Assembly: GCA_963792675.1 (NCBI GenBank)
Contig: CAWBWT010000002.1
Location: 1,736,001 to 1,800,000 of the forward strand
Direction of reading: 5' to 3'
Source of the DNA: JBBROS01 sp963792675
GTDB taxonomy: Bacteria > Pseudomonadota > Alphaproteobacteria > Acetobacterales > Acetobacteraceae
Length of the DNA: 64,000 bases
Below the pieces are notes generated by a model that was given only the letters and a program-made list of their open reading frames with translations, searched no databases and was not told the DNA's origin. The position numbers and the translations under genes are program-made. Within the stretch, counting starts at the first letter, position 1; the number at the start of each line of letters is the position of its first letter. This document shows, piece after piece, positions 17,685-26,930 of the stretch.

Positions 17685-18613
17685 ACAATACGTCAGCCAG
17701 GAGGTTGAACAGGATCACCAGCGCCGCGAAGACGAACGTCACCGCCCATCACCACCGGCGTGTCATTGGTCAGGATGGCGTCGATCAGCAAGGAGCCGAT
17801 GCCGGGCACGCGGAAGATCTGCTCGGTGACGATGGCGCCGCCGAACACCACCGGCATCTGCAGCGCGACCAGGGTCACGACCGGGATCAGCGCGTTGCGC
17901 ACCACGTGGCGCAGCAGCACGCGCCGCGCGCCGATGCCCTTCGAGCGGGCGGTGGTCACGTAGTCGAGCCGGATCACGTCGAGCACCGCCGACCGCACGA
18001 AGCGCACCAGCGAGGCGCCCTGGAACAGGCCGAGCACCGCCACCGGCATGATCGACTGCCTGATCTCCTCCCACCACCAGGCCAGGCCGGTGGCGCCGAG
18101 GTCGGTGCGGTAGACGAACGGCAGCCAGTCCAGCTTGATGCTGAACACGAGGATGAACAGCAGCCCGGTGAAGAAGGTCGGCAAGGAGAAGCCGATGAAC
18201 GCAACGGTGTTGGCAACCTGGTCGAACACCGAATAAGGCCGCGACGCCGCGAGCACGCCGACCGGGATCGCGACGGCAATCGCCAGCACCTGCGAGGCGC
18301 CGATGACGGCGATCGTTACCGGCACGCGCTGCCGGATCAGTTGATCGACATCGATGCGGCTCGTGAACGAGAACCCCCAGTCGCCGCGCAGCATCGCGAA
18401 AAACCAGTGAATGTAGCGGAGCCAGATCGGGTCATCGAGGCCGAACTGGGCACGCAGATTGGCTTGCACCGAGGCGGGCACGTTGGGATTGCTGACCAGC
18501 TCGGAGAACGGGTCGCCCGGCGCCAAGGCCAGCACGCAGAACAGCACGAGGCTGATGCCGAGCAGGCTCGGGATCGCCAGCAGGATGCGGCGCAGCAGGT
18601 GAGCCGGCGACAA
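17650..18613 (-). CDS. Oligopeptide ABC transporter permease, DppB family (frameshifted near 3' end)
   Basis: Inner-membrane permease of the peptide importer. MSPAHLLRRILLAIPSLLGI, GLDDPIWLRYIHWF, the RSAVLDVIRLDYVTTARSKG loop and RHVVRNALIPVVTLVALQMP are textbook DppB segments. The frame changes near 17743: removing one G in GGGCGGTGAC restores VMGVTFVFAALVILFNLLAD and the normal ending GWLDPRIAFR with a TGA at 17650. The length is one base over a multiple of three. It begins 7 bases after the DppA stop. Confidence 0.87.
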
Positions 18614-18619
18614 GCGGGC

Positions 18620-20410
18620 TCAGCCCTCCATGTAGAAGTTCGCGAGGTCCCAGATGTAGCTGTCGAACCCGCTCAGCTCCGCCTGCAGCCGCTTGCCGAC
18701 GGCGGCGACGCTGGGCCGGGTTACGACCGGGATCACCACGACGTTCTGGATCACGAGGTCGTTCAGCTTGATCAGCAGGGCGGCGCGCTTGATCGGGTCG
18801 AGCTCGGATGCTGCCTGCCTGAACACGCCGTCGAACTCGGCGTTTTGCCAGCGGCAGATATTACGGCCCTGCCACTTGTTGGATTTCTGCGCGACCTCGC
18901 TGGACAGGAACAGCTGCATCCAGAGCTGCGGATCGGGCTGCGTCGGTCCGGTCGTGTACATCTGCAGGTCGGCGTAGAAATGCGGGTAGGTGTCGGGGTT
19001 GGCGACATCGGACGAGAAGAACACCGAGGCGATCACGGATTTCAGCTCGACCTCGATACCGGCCTTTTTCAGCGACTGCTTGACGATCTGCTGCGTCTTC
19101 TGCCGCGGTCCGTTGGTGGATGTCTGGTAAAGGTATTTGAGCTGCTTGCCGTCCTTGGCGCGGATGCCGTCCGAGCCCAGCTTCCAGCCAGCCTTGTCGA
19201 GCAAGGCGTTGGCCTTCTCGACGCTGAACTCGAAATGCGTGTTGGTCGAGCGGAACCGCTCGGGATTGACGACCACGTTCGGCGTCACGTCGCCTGCGCG
19301 GCCATAGATGTATTTGTGCACCGACTGACGGTCCACCAGCAGCGACAACGCTTCCCGCACGGCGGGGTCGGATAGGCTCGGGTGCTTGGTCTTGATGCTG
19401 GATCGTTCGCCGTCGACCTCGGTGTTCGGGTCGGTGAAATTGATCTGGATGAACTCGAGCTGGCCGCCCGGGGTGATGCGCACCGCGCCCTTGCCGCCGG
19501 CCTCGAGCCGGGTCAGCACGTCGTCCTCGACCTGCAGGTTCCAGGCAAGGTCGTATTCGCCGGTCTGCAGCACCGCTCGGGCGGCCGAGGTGGCGTCGCC
19601 GCCGCCTTTCATCTCGACCGCGTCGAAATAGGGCCGGTTGGGTTGGTGGTAGTTCGGGTTGATGACCCCGGACACGAGATCGCCGGGGCGGAACTCTTTG
19701 AACAAATAAGGCCCGGTGCCGACCGGCTGCAAATTGGTCGGCGCTTCGCGCGACTTGGCACCGGCGTAGGCCTCGAACAGATGCTTCGGGATGATCATGC
19801 CCGGTGGCCCGACGAACGCGTCCGCCCAGAACGTCAGCGGCGTGTCCGACAGGATGCGGACGGTATGATCGTCGACCTTCTCGACCCGGATCATGTTGTA
19901 GCTGCCGACGGTGAAGGTAGCGGTCGCCGGGTCGCGCGCATATTCCCAGTTGAACACCACGTCGTCGGCGGTGAACGGATGGCCATCGTGCCAGGTGACG
20001 CCCTGTTTCAGCTTCCAGATGACGGTCTTGCCGTCCTCGGTCAGCCCGCCATTGGCGATGCTCGGCAGCTCGGCCGCGAGGATGGGCTGCAGCTCGGCGT
20101 TGGAATCCCAGGCGGCCAGCGGCTCGTAGAACAGCCGCGAGCCGTCCTGGTCCTTGGTGCCGGTCGCGAAATGCGGGTTGAGCAAGGTCGGGCCCTGCCA
20201 CCACAGCAGCTTCAGCGTGCCGCCCCCGCCCGCCTTGGTCGGCTTGTAGCGCGAGGCCGGTTGCGCATGGGCGACGCCGCCGAGGGCCAGCAGCTGAGTT
20301 GCCATCGGCGCCGTCAGCCCGAGGCCGACCACCCGTGACACAAACCCGCGGCGGGACAGGCGGCCATTTTTGACCCGGTCGATGAGGGTCTGAAGTTCGC
20401 GCCCGTCCAT
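18620..20410 (-). CDS. Peptide ABC transporter substrate-binding protein, DppA/SBP_bac_5 family
   Basis: Periplasmic cluster C binding protein of 596 residues that feeds the DppBCDF transporter. The N-terminus carries a twin-arginine-type signal (LSRRGFVSRVVGLGLTAP). Family segments include YKPTKAGGGGTLKLLWWQ, WKLKQGVTWHDGHPFTADDV, PVGTGPYLFKEF and DPAVREALSLLVDRQSVHKY. ATG 20410 is preceded by CGGAGGT 5 bases away. It heads the operon A-B-C-D-F with gaps or overlaps under 35 bases apart from the palindrome region before D. A sigma-54-type site lies at 20477-20492. Peptides or other nitrogenous compounds are the likely cargo. Confidence 0.92.
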   Translation of the reverse strand: MDGRELQTLIDRVKNGRLSRRGFVSRVVGLGLTAPMATQLLALGGVAHAQPASRYKPTKAGGGGTLKLLWWQGPTLLNPHFATGTKDQDGSRLFYEPLAAWDSNAELQPILAAELPSIANGGLTEDGKTVIWKLKQGVTWHDGHPFTADDVVFNWEYARDPATATFTVGSYNMIRVEKVDDHTVRILSDTPLTFWADAFVGPPGMIIPKHLFEAYAGAKSREAPTNLQPVGTGPYLFKEFRPGDLVSGVINPNYHQPNRPYFDAVEMKGGGDATSAARAVLQTGEYDLAWNLQVEDDVLTRLEAGGKGAVRITPGGQLEFIQINFTDPNTEVDGERSSIKTKHPSLSDPAVREALSLLVDRQSVHKYIYGRAGDVTPNVVVNPERFRSTNTHFEFSVEKANALLDKAGWKLGSDGIRAKDGKQLKYLYQTSTNGPRQKTQQIVKQSLKKAGIEVELKSVIASVFFSSDVANPDTYPHFYADLQMYTTGPTQPDPQLWMQLFLSSEVAQKSNKWQGRNICRWQNAEFDGVFRQAASELDPIKRAALLIKLNDLVIQNVVVIPVVTRPSVAAVGKRLQAELSGFDSYIWDLANFYMEG

Positions 20411-20476
20411 GCTACCTCCGTGACACCGCCGTTTGCCCGACGGCGCGGTCAACAATCGACCGTTCGGCCGGTTGTG

Positions 20477-20492
20477 CGCAAGAGGTATGCCA
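20477..20492 (-). promoter_or_regulatory. Putative sigma-54 (-24/-12) promoter of the peptide transporter operon
   Basis: On the minus strand the site reads TGGCATA-CCTC-TTGCG: TGGCA and TTGC are exact, GG and GC are spaced by 10. Transcription would start near 20466, leaving a 55-base leader before ATG 20410. The leader contains ACCGGCCGAACGGT, a short interrupted palindrome. Confidence 0.5.
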
Positions 20493-20579
20493 GGCATGCA
20501 CGCCCTGGCCCCGGCATTTGACGCGGTTTGACGGATACGCCCCGCCCCAGCTCAGCCCGGGGTCGAGGCGCCGCGGTTG

Positions 20580-21437
20580 CTAGGCGGGCTGCTGCACCGG
20601 GGCGGTCACACGCTCACCGGCGGCGTTCTCGATCACCTCGTCGCAGATCACGTGGAAGCCGGCCAGGGTGGTCTTGCCGAAATTGGTGGAGATGGCGCAG
20701 TCGGTCGCGTCGCGGCCGCGGCCCATCAGCACCCGGCCGATCCGCGGCGTGTTGTGCCGGGCATCGAAGGTGTACCAGCGGTCGCCGAGATAGGCTTCGA
20801 ACCAGGCGCTGAAATCGCCGGCGGCGTAGGGCGGCGGCAGGCCGATGTCGCCGAGGTAGCCGGTGCAGTAGCGCGCCGGAATGTTCATGCAGCGGCAGAA
20901 CGCGACGGCAAGGTGGGCGAAGTCGCGGCACACGCCGACGCCCTCTTGGTAGCCTTCCCAAGCGCTGCGGGTGTCGCGCGCCTGCAGGTAGTCGAAGTTG
21001 ATGTGGTTGTGCACGAAGTCGCAGATCGCCTGCACCCGCGCCCAGCCGGGCTGCACGGTACCGAACAGCGACCAGGCGGTGTCGCTCAAGCGGTCGGTTT
21101 CGCAGTAGCGGCTGCCGAGCAGGTAAACGAGCACGTCGTCCGGCAGGTCCTCGACCCGGTTCTCCTGCACCCCGGGCTCGACCACGTCGGGCAGGCCGGA
21201 ATCCATCACGTCGAACTCGGACGCGAGCGTCAGCCGCCCGGCCGGGGCGACGATCCGGGTGCACACATTGCCGAAGCCGTCGAGGTAGCTGGTGCTTGGG
21301 ATCGGCGGATCGAACCGGAGCTGGTCCGGGGTCACGAGGTCACCGGCGCGGCTCGGGTGGATGGTCAGCTGCAGCATCATCGGCGTCGGCCCGAGGCAAT
21401 CGAACGCGATCTCAAAGCCGGCATGGATGCGGGTCAC
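20580..21437 (-). CDS. Transglutaminase-like cysteine protease family protein (His position replaced by Ser)
   Basis: 285-residue transglutaminase-like protein. The nucleophile region GVGVCRDFAHLAVAFCR and the Asp region RWYTFDARHN are present. The position that normally reads H-A-W is S-A-W (GDFSAWFEAYL), so the classical Cys-His-Asp triad looks incomplete; the nearby His in DARHN could substitute. I recall this S-A-W form in a subgroup of related proteobacterial proteins, so it may be a natural variant and not damage. The GTG start at 21437 is 3 bases after the stop of the next transglutaminase-like gene, so the pair is co-translated. No signal peptide, hence probably cytoplasmic. Confidence 0.82.
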   Translation of the reverse strand: MTRIHAGFEIAFDCLGPTPMMLQLTIHPSRAGDLVTPDQLRFDPPIPSTSYLDGFGNVCTRIVAPAGRLTLASEFDVMDSGLPDVVEPGVQENRVEDLPDDVLVYLLGSRYCETDRLSDTAWSLFGTVQPGWARVQAICDFVHNHINFDYLQARDTRSAWEGYQEGVGVCRDFAHLAVAFCRCMNIPARYCTGYLGDIGLPPPYAAGDFSAWFEAYLGDRWYTFDARHNTPRIGRVLMGRGRDATDCAISTNFGKTTLAGFHVICDEVIENAAGERVTAPVQQPA

Positions 21438-21440
21438 TCG

Positions 21441-22400
21441 TTATCCTTTCATGTCGCCGGCCATGGCGACCGGGGGGTAGAGGCTGGCGGCGCCGGGGAG
21501 CGGCCGGTGGGTGGGCGTCGGCGAGGCCGTAACCGTGACATCGACGGTCAGCCCCAGGCTGTCCGCCGGGAAGCCGGTCCAGGTTCCCCAAAGCGGAACC
21601 GCCTGGGCCGGGTCACGGCCGATCGCCACGCGGACCAGGTTATGGCTGCCGGCGACGCCGTTGGTCGGGTCGAATTCGAGCCAGCCCGCGCCGGGCACGT
21701 AGGCCTGGACCCAGGCGTGAGTTGAGCCGCCGCCGACTTGATTGCCGTCCGCGTTCGGCATGTACAAGTAACCGGAAACGAAGCGCGAGGCAAAGCCAAG
21801 TGCACGCAATGCCTCCATCATCAGCAATGCAAAATCGCGGCAGCTCCCCGAGCGCAGCTTCAATGTCTCCAGCGGCGCCTGGATGCCCATCTCCTCGCGG
21901 CGAACATAGGTGAAGTCGCGGCGGATGGTCGCGGTGATGCGGGACAGCAGGTCGAGCGTGGCGATGGGCTGCCCCGTCGTAAACCCCGGCTTGGTGAACG
22001 CCTTCGCCCAGCTGCTCAGCTCGTTGTTGCGGTCCGGATACTGCCGCTCGATCGAGCGCAGCAGGTCCGGCATGTCCTCCTGGTCGTAGCTGAACGGGAA
22101 CAGCTTGGCGTGCTCGGCGATCGCGAAGTCCAACGCCTGCACCGGCCAGTGCTCCAGCTCGATCAGGCTCTCGAATCGCAGCACGTCGGAGCGCCGGTCG
22201 AAGCGGACGCAGGCGACGCAGTTGCCGAATACGTCGTGCGTCCAATGCAGCGACGCCGGTTCCGGGGTGACCTCGAGGGAGGCATGCAGCAAGCGCTGGT
22301 CATAGCTGTCGCGCGGGCGGAACATGACCCGGTGCTCACCGAAGGCGACAGGTTGCTTGTAGCGATAGGTCGTCGTGTGATGAACCGTGAGGAACGGCAT
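21441..22400 (-). CDS. Transglutaminase family protein (canonical triad)
   Basis: 319-residue cytoplasmic transglutaminase-like protein with the bacterial N-terminal domain (VHHTTTYRYKQPVAFGEHRV, then FGNCVACVRF). The catalytic residues are all visible: Cys in RSGSCRDFALLMMEAL, His in GSTHAWVQAYV and Asp in WLEFDPTNG. Such proteins are thought to be peptidases or amidases and often occur in tandem, as here. It starts at ATG 22400 and is divergent from the N-formylglutamate amidohydrolase-like gene across 86 bases. The substrate is unknown. Confidence 0.87.
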   Translation of the reverse strand: MPFLTVHHTTTYRYKQPVAFGEHRVMFRPRDSYDQRLLHASLEVTPEPASLHWTHDVFGNCVACVRFDRRSDVLRFESLIELEHWPVQALDFAIAEHAKLFPFSYDQEDMPDLLRSIERQYPDRNNELSSWAKAFTKPGFTTGQPIATLDLLSRITATIRRDFTYVRREEMGIQAPLETLKLRSGSCRDFALLMMEALRALGFASRFVSGYLYMPNADGNQVGGGSTHAWVQAYVPGAGWLEFDPTNGVAGSHNLVRVAIGRDPAQAVPLWGTWTGFPADSLGLTVDVTVTASPTPTHRPLPGAASLYPPVAMAGDMKG

Positions 22401-22486
22401 ATGACCATTTTGGGTTGCGTCGAACGCATAGTGTGCGACTAACCCCGCGCCAAAGGCAATTCTGAGCGCGGGGCGAGACGACTGGC

Positions 22487-23266
22487 ATGGCTGAAACTTT
22501 ATCGCTGTTGGCGGCCGACGAACCGCCCCCGGCCGAGGTCCGCAACCATGGCGGCGCCTCGCCGCTGCTGCTCGTGTCCGACCATGCGGGCCGGCTGGTG
22601 CCGCGCCGTCTCGGCGACCTCGGCGTCGCCGCGGCCGAGATGGATCGGCACATCGCCTACGACATCGGGATCGAGCCGGTCGGCGCCATGCTCGGCGAGA
22701 GGCTCGGCGCGACCTTGATCGCCCAGCGCTATTCGCGGCTGGTGATCGACTGCAACCGCACGCCGGGACACCCGACCTCCATCCCGCCGGTCAGCGACGG
22801 GACGATGATCCCGGGCAATGTCGATCTCGGCGCCGACGACGCGGCCGCCCGGGTGCGCGAGGTGTTCGACCCCTACCAGGCGGCGATCGCGGCCGAACTC
22901 GACCGGCGTGGTGCGGCGCCTTGCGTGGTGATCGCCCTGCACAGCTTCACGCCGGTGTTCGGCGGCGTGACCCGGCCCTGGGAGGCGGGCGTGCTGCACG
23001 ATCAGGACCCCGCCTTCTCCATCGCGGTCGGCCGGCTGCTGCGCGAGGCCGGGCTCGTGGTGGGCGACAACGAGCCATACCGGCTCGAGGAAAGCTGGGA
23101 TTACACCGTCCCGGTGCATGCCATCCGGCGCGGCCTGCCTTATCTCGAGCTCGAGATCCGGCAGGACCTGATCGGCGACGCCGCCGGGCAGCGGCGCTGG
23201 GCCGACCTGTTGGCCGAGGTGCTGCCAAGGGTCTGGCGCGAGCACGCCAAGTCCGGCAGCGCATGA
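22487..23266 (+). CDS. N-formylglutamate amidohydrolase family protein
   Basis: 259-residue zinc-dependent amidohydrolase of the HutG-like family (PF05013). The conserved blocks are LLLVSDHAGRLVPR, SRLVIDCNRTPGHPTS, VIALHSFTPVF and YLELEIRQDLI, with His, Asp and Glu positions that could hold metal. No hut or glutamate genes are adjacent, so hydrolysis of N-formylglutamate itself is not assured; many relatives act on other N-acyl compounds. The ATG at 22487 heads a two-gene unit with exonuclease III, which starts inside its stop codon (ATGA at 23263). Confidence 0.87.
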   Translation: MAETLSLLAADEPPPAEVRNHGGASPLLLVSDHAGRLVPRRLGDLGVAAAEMDRHIAYDIGIEPVGAMLGERLGATLIAQRYSRLVIDCNRTPGHPTSIPPVSDGTMIPGNVDLGADDAAARVREVFDPYQAAIAAELDRRGAAPCVVIALHSFTPVFGGVTRPWEAGVLHDQDPAFSIAVGRLLREAGLVVGDNEPYRLEESWDYTVPVHAIRRGLPYLELEIRQDLIGDAAGQRRWADLLAEVLPRVWREHAKSGSA

Positions 23267-24063
23267 AGCTGCGCGTCGCCACCTGGAACATCAATTCGCT
23301 TCGCTTGCGCCTGCCGCTGCTGGACCGGCTGAAAACCGGGCTCGATCCCGACGTGATCTGCCTGCAGGAGACCAAGGTCCCCGATGCGCTGTTCCCGGAC
23401 GAAGGCCCGGCCGCATTCGGGTATCCCTACGTCGCCCGCAGCGGCATGAAGGGCTACAACGGGGTCGCGATCCTGTCGCGGCTGCCGATCGAGCCGGACA
23501 CGTTGGCGCCCGATTGGTGCGAGCGCGGGGATTGCCGCCACATCGCCGTGCGGCTGCAGGCGCCGACCGGTCCGATCGAGCTGCATGACTTCTACGTACC
23601 GGCCGGCGGCGACATCCCCGACCCGGCGCTGAACCCCAAATTCGCCCACAAGCTCGCCTTCGTGGCCGAGGCGACGCACTGGTTCACCGCGCGTCGGCCG
23701 GAGCGCTGCGTGCTGGTCGGTGACCTCAACATCGCGCCGCTGGAACAGGACGTCTGGAGTCACAAGCAGCTGCTCCGGGTCGTCAGTCACACGCCGATCG
23801 AGGTCGAGCACATGCAAGCCTGGCTGCGCGCCGGCTTCGTCGATGCGATGCGCCACTTCGTGCCGGCGGCCGAGAAGCTCTACACCTGGTGGTCCTACCG
23901 CAACCGCGATTGGAAGGTGGCCAACCGCGGACGGCGCCTCGACCACGTCTGGGTCACCCCGGACCTGGTGCCCTCACTGCGGGCAATGACGGTCCTGGTC
24001 GAAGCCCGCGATTGGCAGCGTGGATCCGATCATGTGCCGGTTTGCGTCGAGTTGGACGTCTGA
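23263..24063 (+). CDS. xth: Exodeoxyribonuclease III
   Basis: Base-excision repair AP endonuclease and 3'-5' exonuclease, 266 residues. The endonuclease/exonuclease/phosphatase fold is clear from the start KLRVATWNINSLRLRLP, the metal Glu in CLQETKVPD, the catalytic stretch FYVPAGGD, VLVGDLNIAPLEQDVW, and the ending RRLDHVWVT and GSDHVPV with the catalytic Asp-His. The ATG overlaps the preceding stop by four bases. It is convergent with the glycosyltransferase gene, with only 6 bases between the stops, so the two transcripts must overlap. Confidence 0.95.
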   Translation: MKLRVATWNINSLRLRLPLLDRLKTGLDPDVICLQETKVPDALFPDEGPAAFGYPYVARSGMKGYNGVAILSRLPIEPDTLAPDWCERGDCRHIAVRLQAPTGPIELHDFYVPAGGDIPDPALNPKFAHKLAFVAEATHWFTARRPERCVLVGDLNIAPLEQDVWSHKQLLRVVSHTPIEVEHMQAWLRAGFVDAMRHFVPAAEKLYTWWSYRNRDWKVANRGRRLDHVWVTPDLVPSLRAMTVLVEARDWQRGSDHVPVCVELDV

Positions 24064-24069
24064 CCGTGG

Positions 24070-25887
24070 TTACAGCCCGACGTAACGGCGCCAGAAGGCC
24101 ACCGAGGTCAGCCGCGGCGCCGCGCCGTGCCACTCGCCAGGGATCCGGTTCGCGGCGCGGTAAAGCCGCCAAACCTCCCGCAGCCCGTCTCGCAGCAGGC
24201 GGGTGAAGGCGGCCCGATCGCGCCGATAGGTCGGCAGATGGCGGTCCCAGTAGGTGTCGACCGCCAGCGCATCGGATTGAATGACCCGGAACCACACTAG
24301 GTCGCGCACGTCCAGCCGGGCCGGCTCGGCGGGACCGCGGGTCGGACGCAACCCGTTGCGCAGCAGCGCCAGCAGCATCACCGCGACGAAACCCGAATAC
24401 CGCTTCGGCGACTCGCCGACCGGCGCGCCTTGCAGCACCCGCTCGCGCGGAGTCCAGGCATCCGGGTAGCGGGTCTGCAGCTCGGCCAGGCTCGCATGCA
24501 GCGGCCTCGGGTCGCCGTCCAGGATCGCCGGGCCGCGCAGGAAGTCGCCGGTGGCGCGCACGACCAGGGCGGCGTTGTAGTAGCGGTAGGTCAGCAGATG
24601 GATCAGCAGCCGCTTCAAGACCTGCACCGCGACGTGGCCCGGCGCGAAGGACTGGTGCAGCGCCGCGCAGACCAGGGCGTTGCGGGTCTCGTAGTAGAGC
24701 TGCCAACCGCCGATCTTGAGGTAGAACGGCTCGTGCCAGACCGCGACGCCGGGCAGCGGCACCGTGACCACGCCGTGGCGCTGCAGCCGCAGCCCGAACT
24801 CCACGTCGTCGCCGCGGATGAAGCAGGGCAGCGGTAAGCCGACCCGTTCGATCAGCCGCTTGTCGAAGCCGAACATCCACCAGCCGTTGAAGTGCATCGG
24901 CGTCACGTCGAGCAGGCGGGCAAGGTTCTCCGGCGCTGCCAAGTCGAGCCCGTGATGCAGCGGCCGCAGCACCCAGTTGTGCGCCACCCTGGCGCCGCTT
25001 TCGTACAGCACGGTCGGCTGCACGCTGTCGAGCATGTGGCCGCCCACCGCGACCCCATCCTGCGCCAGGGCGAAAAATGCGGCCATCCGCCGCAGGCATT
25101 CCGGTTCCAGTCGCACGTCGTCGTCGAGCAGGCAGACATGGCTGATCGCCGGGTCGTCCAGCGCCTCGAGCATGCCGCGGCCGAAGCCGCCGGCGCCGCC
25201 GAGGTTGGCCTGCTCGATAACGCGCAGCCGCGTGCCGAGGCGCGACGCCGGGCCGGCAATGTCGGGGTGGGCCGCGAGCTCCGACGTGCCCTGGTTGACC
25301 ACGATCACGCACGGGATCGACGGATCGGCAGCGTCGGCGATTGCGTCCAGCAACGCACCCAACGGCGCCTGGCGATTGTAGGTGCAAATGACCACGCCGA
25401 GGCCGCAGTTCGTATGGCGGCACGCGGTCGTCCAAGCCCCCTCGACCAGCAGTACCGGCTCGTCCAATGCCGTCAACTCGAACCACAGATAGCCGGCCTG
25501 GCGGAAATGCGGCGTGTCGGCCGGAACGTCGAGGGCGATGTTGTCCACGGCGGTCTCCTCCGCCAGCATCACCGTCCGGCCGTCGGGACAGCGGCGCCAC
25601 AGCCGCACGGCCGCCTCGCCTTCGAAGCGGAGGCGAAGGGTGAACCCGGCGGCACGGCTGTAGAGCAGCCATGGCAACTCGAACAACGCGCCAAAATAAG
25701 TCGCGCTGGACAGCGTGGCCCCAGGGGACAGGTGCAGGCCCCGTTCCATCCGCGCCGCACCGCCATTGATCGTCCAGTACAGCGGCCTGATCGGCGTCGC
25801 GCCACCGAGCGGCAGCCGTTGCAGCACGACCCCCACGTCGAGGCCGGCCCGGAGCATGCCCCCGACATCGTGTCCGTCCGGCGTCAT
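24070..25887 (-). CDS. Glycosyltransferase family 2, galactofuranosyltransferase GlfT2-like
   Basis: 605-residue glycosyltransferase. An N-terminal beta-rich domain of about 170 residues precedes a GT-A domain: GLGVVICTYNRQAPL, the nucleotide/metal motif CLLDDDVRLEPE, FNGWWMFGFDKRLIE, IRGDDVEFGLRLQRHG and AVWHEPFYLKIGGWQLYYE. This order and the WHEPFY and GGW segments are those of GlfT2-type galactofuran polymerases. The C-terminal ~180 residues are helical. ATG 25887 is chosen because the longer frame runs into the divergent neighbouring gene, whose start is only 16 bases away. Likely role: building a galactofuranose-containing surface glycan. The UDP-galactopyranose mutase gene is not in the window. 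Confidence 0.82.
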   Translation of the reverse strand: MTPDGHDVGGMLRAGLDVGVVLQRLPLGGATPIRPLYWTINGGAARMERGLHLSPGATLSSATYFGALFELPWLLYSRAAGFTLRLRFEGEAAVRLWRRCPDGRTVMLAEETAVDNIALDVPADTPHFRQAGYLWFELTALDEPVLLVEGAWTTACRHTNCGLGVVICTYNRQAPLGALLDAIADAADPSIPCVIVVNQGTSELAAHPDIAGPASRLGTRLRVIEQANLGGAGGFGRGMLEALDDPAISHVCLLDDDVRLEPECLRRMAAFFALAQDGVAVGGHMLDSVQPTVLYESGARVAHNWVLRPLHHGLDLAAPENLARLLDVTPMHFNGWWMFGFDKRLIERVGLPLPCFIRGDDVEFGLRLQRHGVVTVPLPGVAVWHEPFYLKIGGWQLYYETRNALVCAALHQSFAPGHVAVQVLKRLLIHLLTYRYYNAALVVRATGDFLRGPAILDGDPRPLHASLAELQTRYPDAWTPRERVLQGAPVGESPKRYSGFVAVMLLALLRNGLRPTRGPAEPARLDVRDLVWFRVIQSDALAVDTYWDRHLPTYRRDRAAFTRLLRDGLREVWRLYRAANRIPGEWHGAAPRLTSVAFWRRYVGL

Positions 25888-25903
25888 TGTGTGCGCTGTC
25901 CTT

Positions 25904-26926
25904 ATGCATCCCGTGTGGCGGGGCAACGTAGCCAGACTGCTCGAAGTTCTGCCGACGCTCGCCGGTCCGGAGACACGTTTGGACGACCTATCCGCGCACG
26001 TTGCGCTCCCAGATCTGACCAGCCGATCGGGTGTGCCGCCGGCACGGACTACGGCCGTGATCGTGACGCGGAATCGTCCCGAGTTGCTGCAGCGCTGCCT
26101 CGACGCCGTAGCCGCGCAGGACACGCCGCCCGGCGAGGTGATCGTGGTCGACAATGCGAGCGGTCCCGCGACGCAGGCGCTTCTCGCCCGCACGCCCGGT
26201 ATTCGGACGCTGACGATGGTGAGCAATGCCGGGGGCGCCGGCGGCTTCTGGGTTGGCATCATGTATGCGCTGCATCGCGGCGCCGGCTGGCTGTGGCTGA
26301 TGGATGACGACGGACGCCCGGCCGACGCCGGCTGCCTCGACCGATTGTTTGCCACGGCCCAGGCGCACCGGGCCGACATGGTTGGGGCGATGGTGGTCGA
26401 CGTGGACCGGCCCGACCGCCTGGCGTTCCCGGTCCGGGTTCACGGCCGCACGCTGTTCTCGACCGCCGAACTGCGCCGGCACGGCGCCGTGCGCGATTTC
26501 GCCCACCTGTTCAACGGCGTGCTGATCCATGCCAACCTGTTCGCATCGGTGGGCCTGCCCGATCCACGTTTCCTGCTGCGCGGCGACGAGGTCGAGTTCA
26601 TGTATCGGGCCCGCCGCGCCGGGGCGGTGATCGTCCTCGATACGGAGGCGGCGTTCACCCATCCGGGCTCCGCCCAGGACATCCACCCAATCATGTTCGG
26701 TCGCTACTACGCGGTCATGCCCTCCGACCCGGTCAAGCAAGCGCTGCAGTTCCGCAACCGCGGCTACATTTTCCGCAAATACCGGATGTGGTTATGGCTT
26801 GCCGCGGACGTGGTGCGCTACGCGTGGCTATTCCTGGTTGGGCGTCGGCTGGATGCGAAAGGCCTGGCGTCCTGGGCGGCCGCGACGATGGCCGGGGTGC
26901 GCGGCCGCTTCATGCGGCCGCATTGA
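25904..26926 (+). CDS. Glycosyltransferase family 2 (GlfT1/rhamnosyltransferase-like)
   Basis: 340-residue GT-A enzyme. After about 45 residues it shows TTAVIVTRNRPELLQRCLDA, VDNASGPATQALL, SNAGGAGGFWVG, the metal motif WLMDDDGRP and FLLRGDEVEFMYRARRAGA. The pattern with GGAGGF and MDDD is shared by GlfT1 and related galactofuranosyl- or rhamnosyltransferases. ATG 25904 gives the usual length; an upstream in-frame extension would cross the divergent gene. Paired head-to-head with the GlfT2-like gene, it may add the first residues of the same glycan. Convergent with the response regulator (4 bases between stops). Confidence 0.82.
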   Translation: MHPVWRGNVARLLEVLPTLAGPETRLDDLSAHVALPDLTSRSGVPPARTTAVIVTRNRPELLQRCLDAVAAQDTPPGEVIVVDNASGPATQALLARTPGIRTLTMVSNAGGAGGFWVGIMYALHRGAGWLWLMDDDGRPADAGCLDRLFATAQAHRADMVGAMVVDVDRPDRLAFPVRVHGRTLFSTAELRRHGAVRDFAHLFNGVLIHANLFASVGLPDPRFLLRGDEVEFMYRARRAGAVIVLDTEAAFTHPGSAQDIHPIMFGRYYAVMPSDPVKQALQFRNRGYIFRKYRMWLWLAADVVRYAWLFLVGRRLDAKGLASWAAATMAGVRGRFMRPH

Positions 26927-26930
26927 CCCG

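Noticed and set aside
16832..19375. An 847-codon open frame antisense to the dpp genes
   Set aside because: Low-complexity Arg/His/Gln-rich translation with no domain, opposite well-supported genes.
22487..23266. hutG in a histidine degradation pathway
   Set aside because: No hutH, hutU or hutI nearby; the family contains enzymes of other specificity.
24070..26926. A complete polysaccharide biosynthesis locus
   Set aside because: Only two glycosyltransferases; no mutase, flippase, polymerase or export genes in the window.
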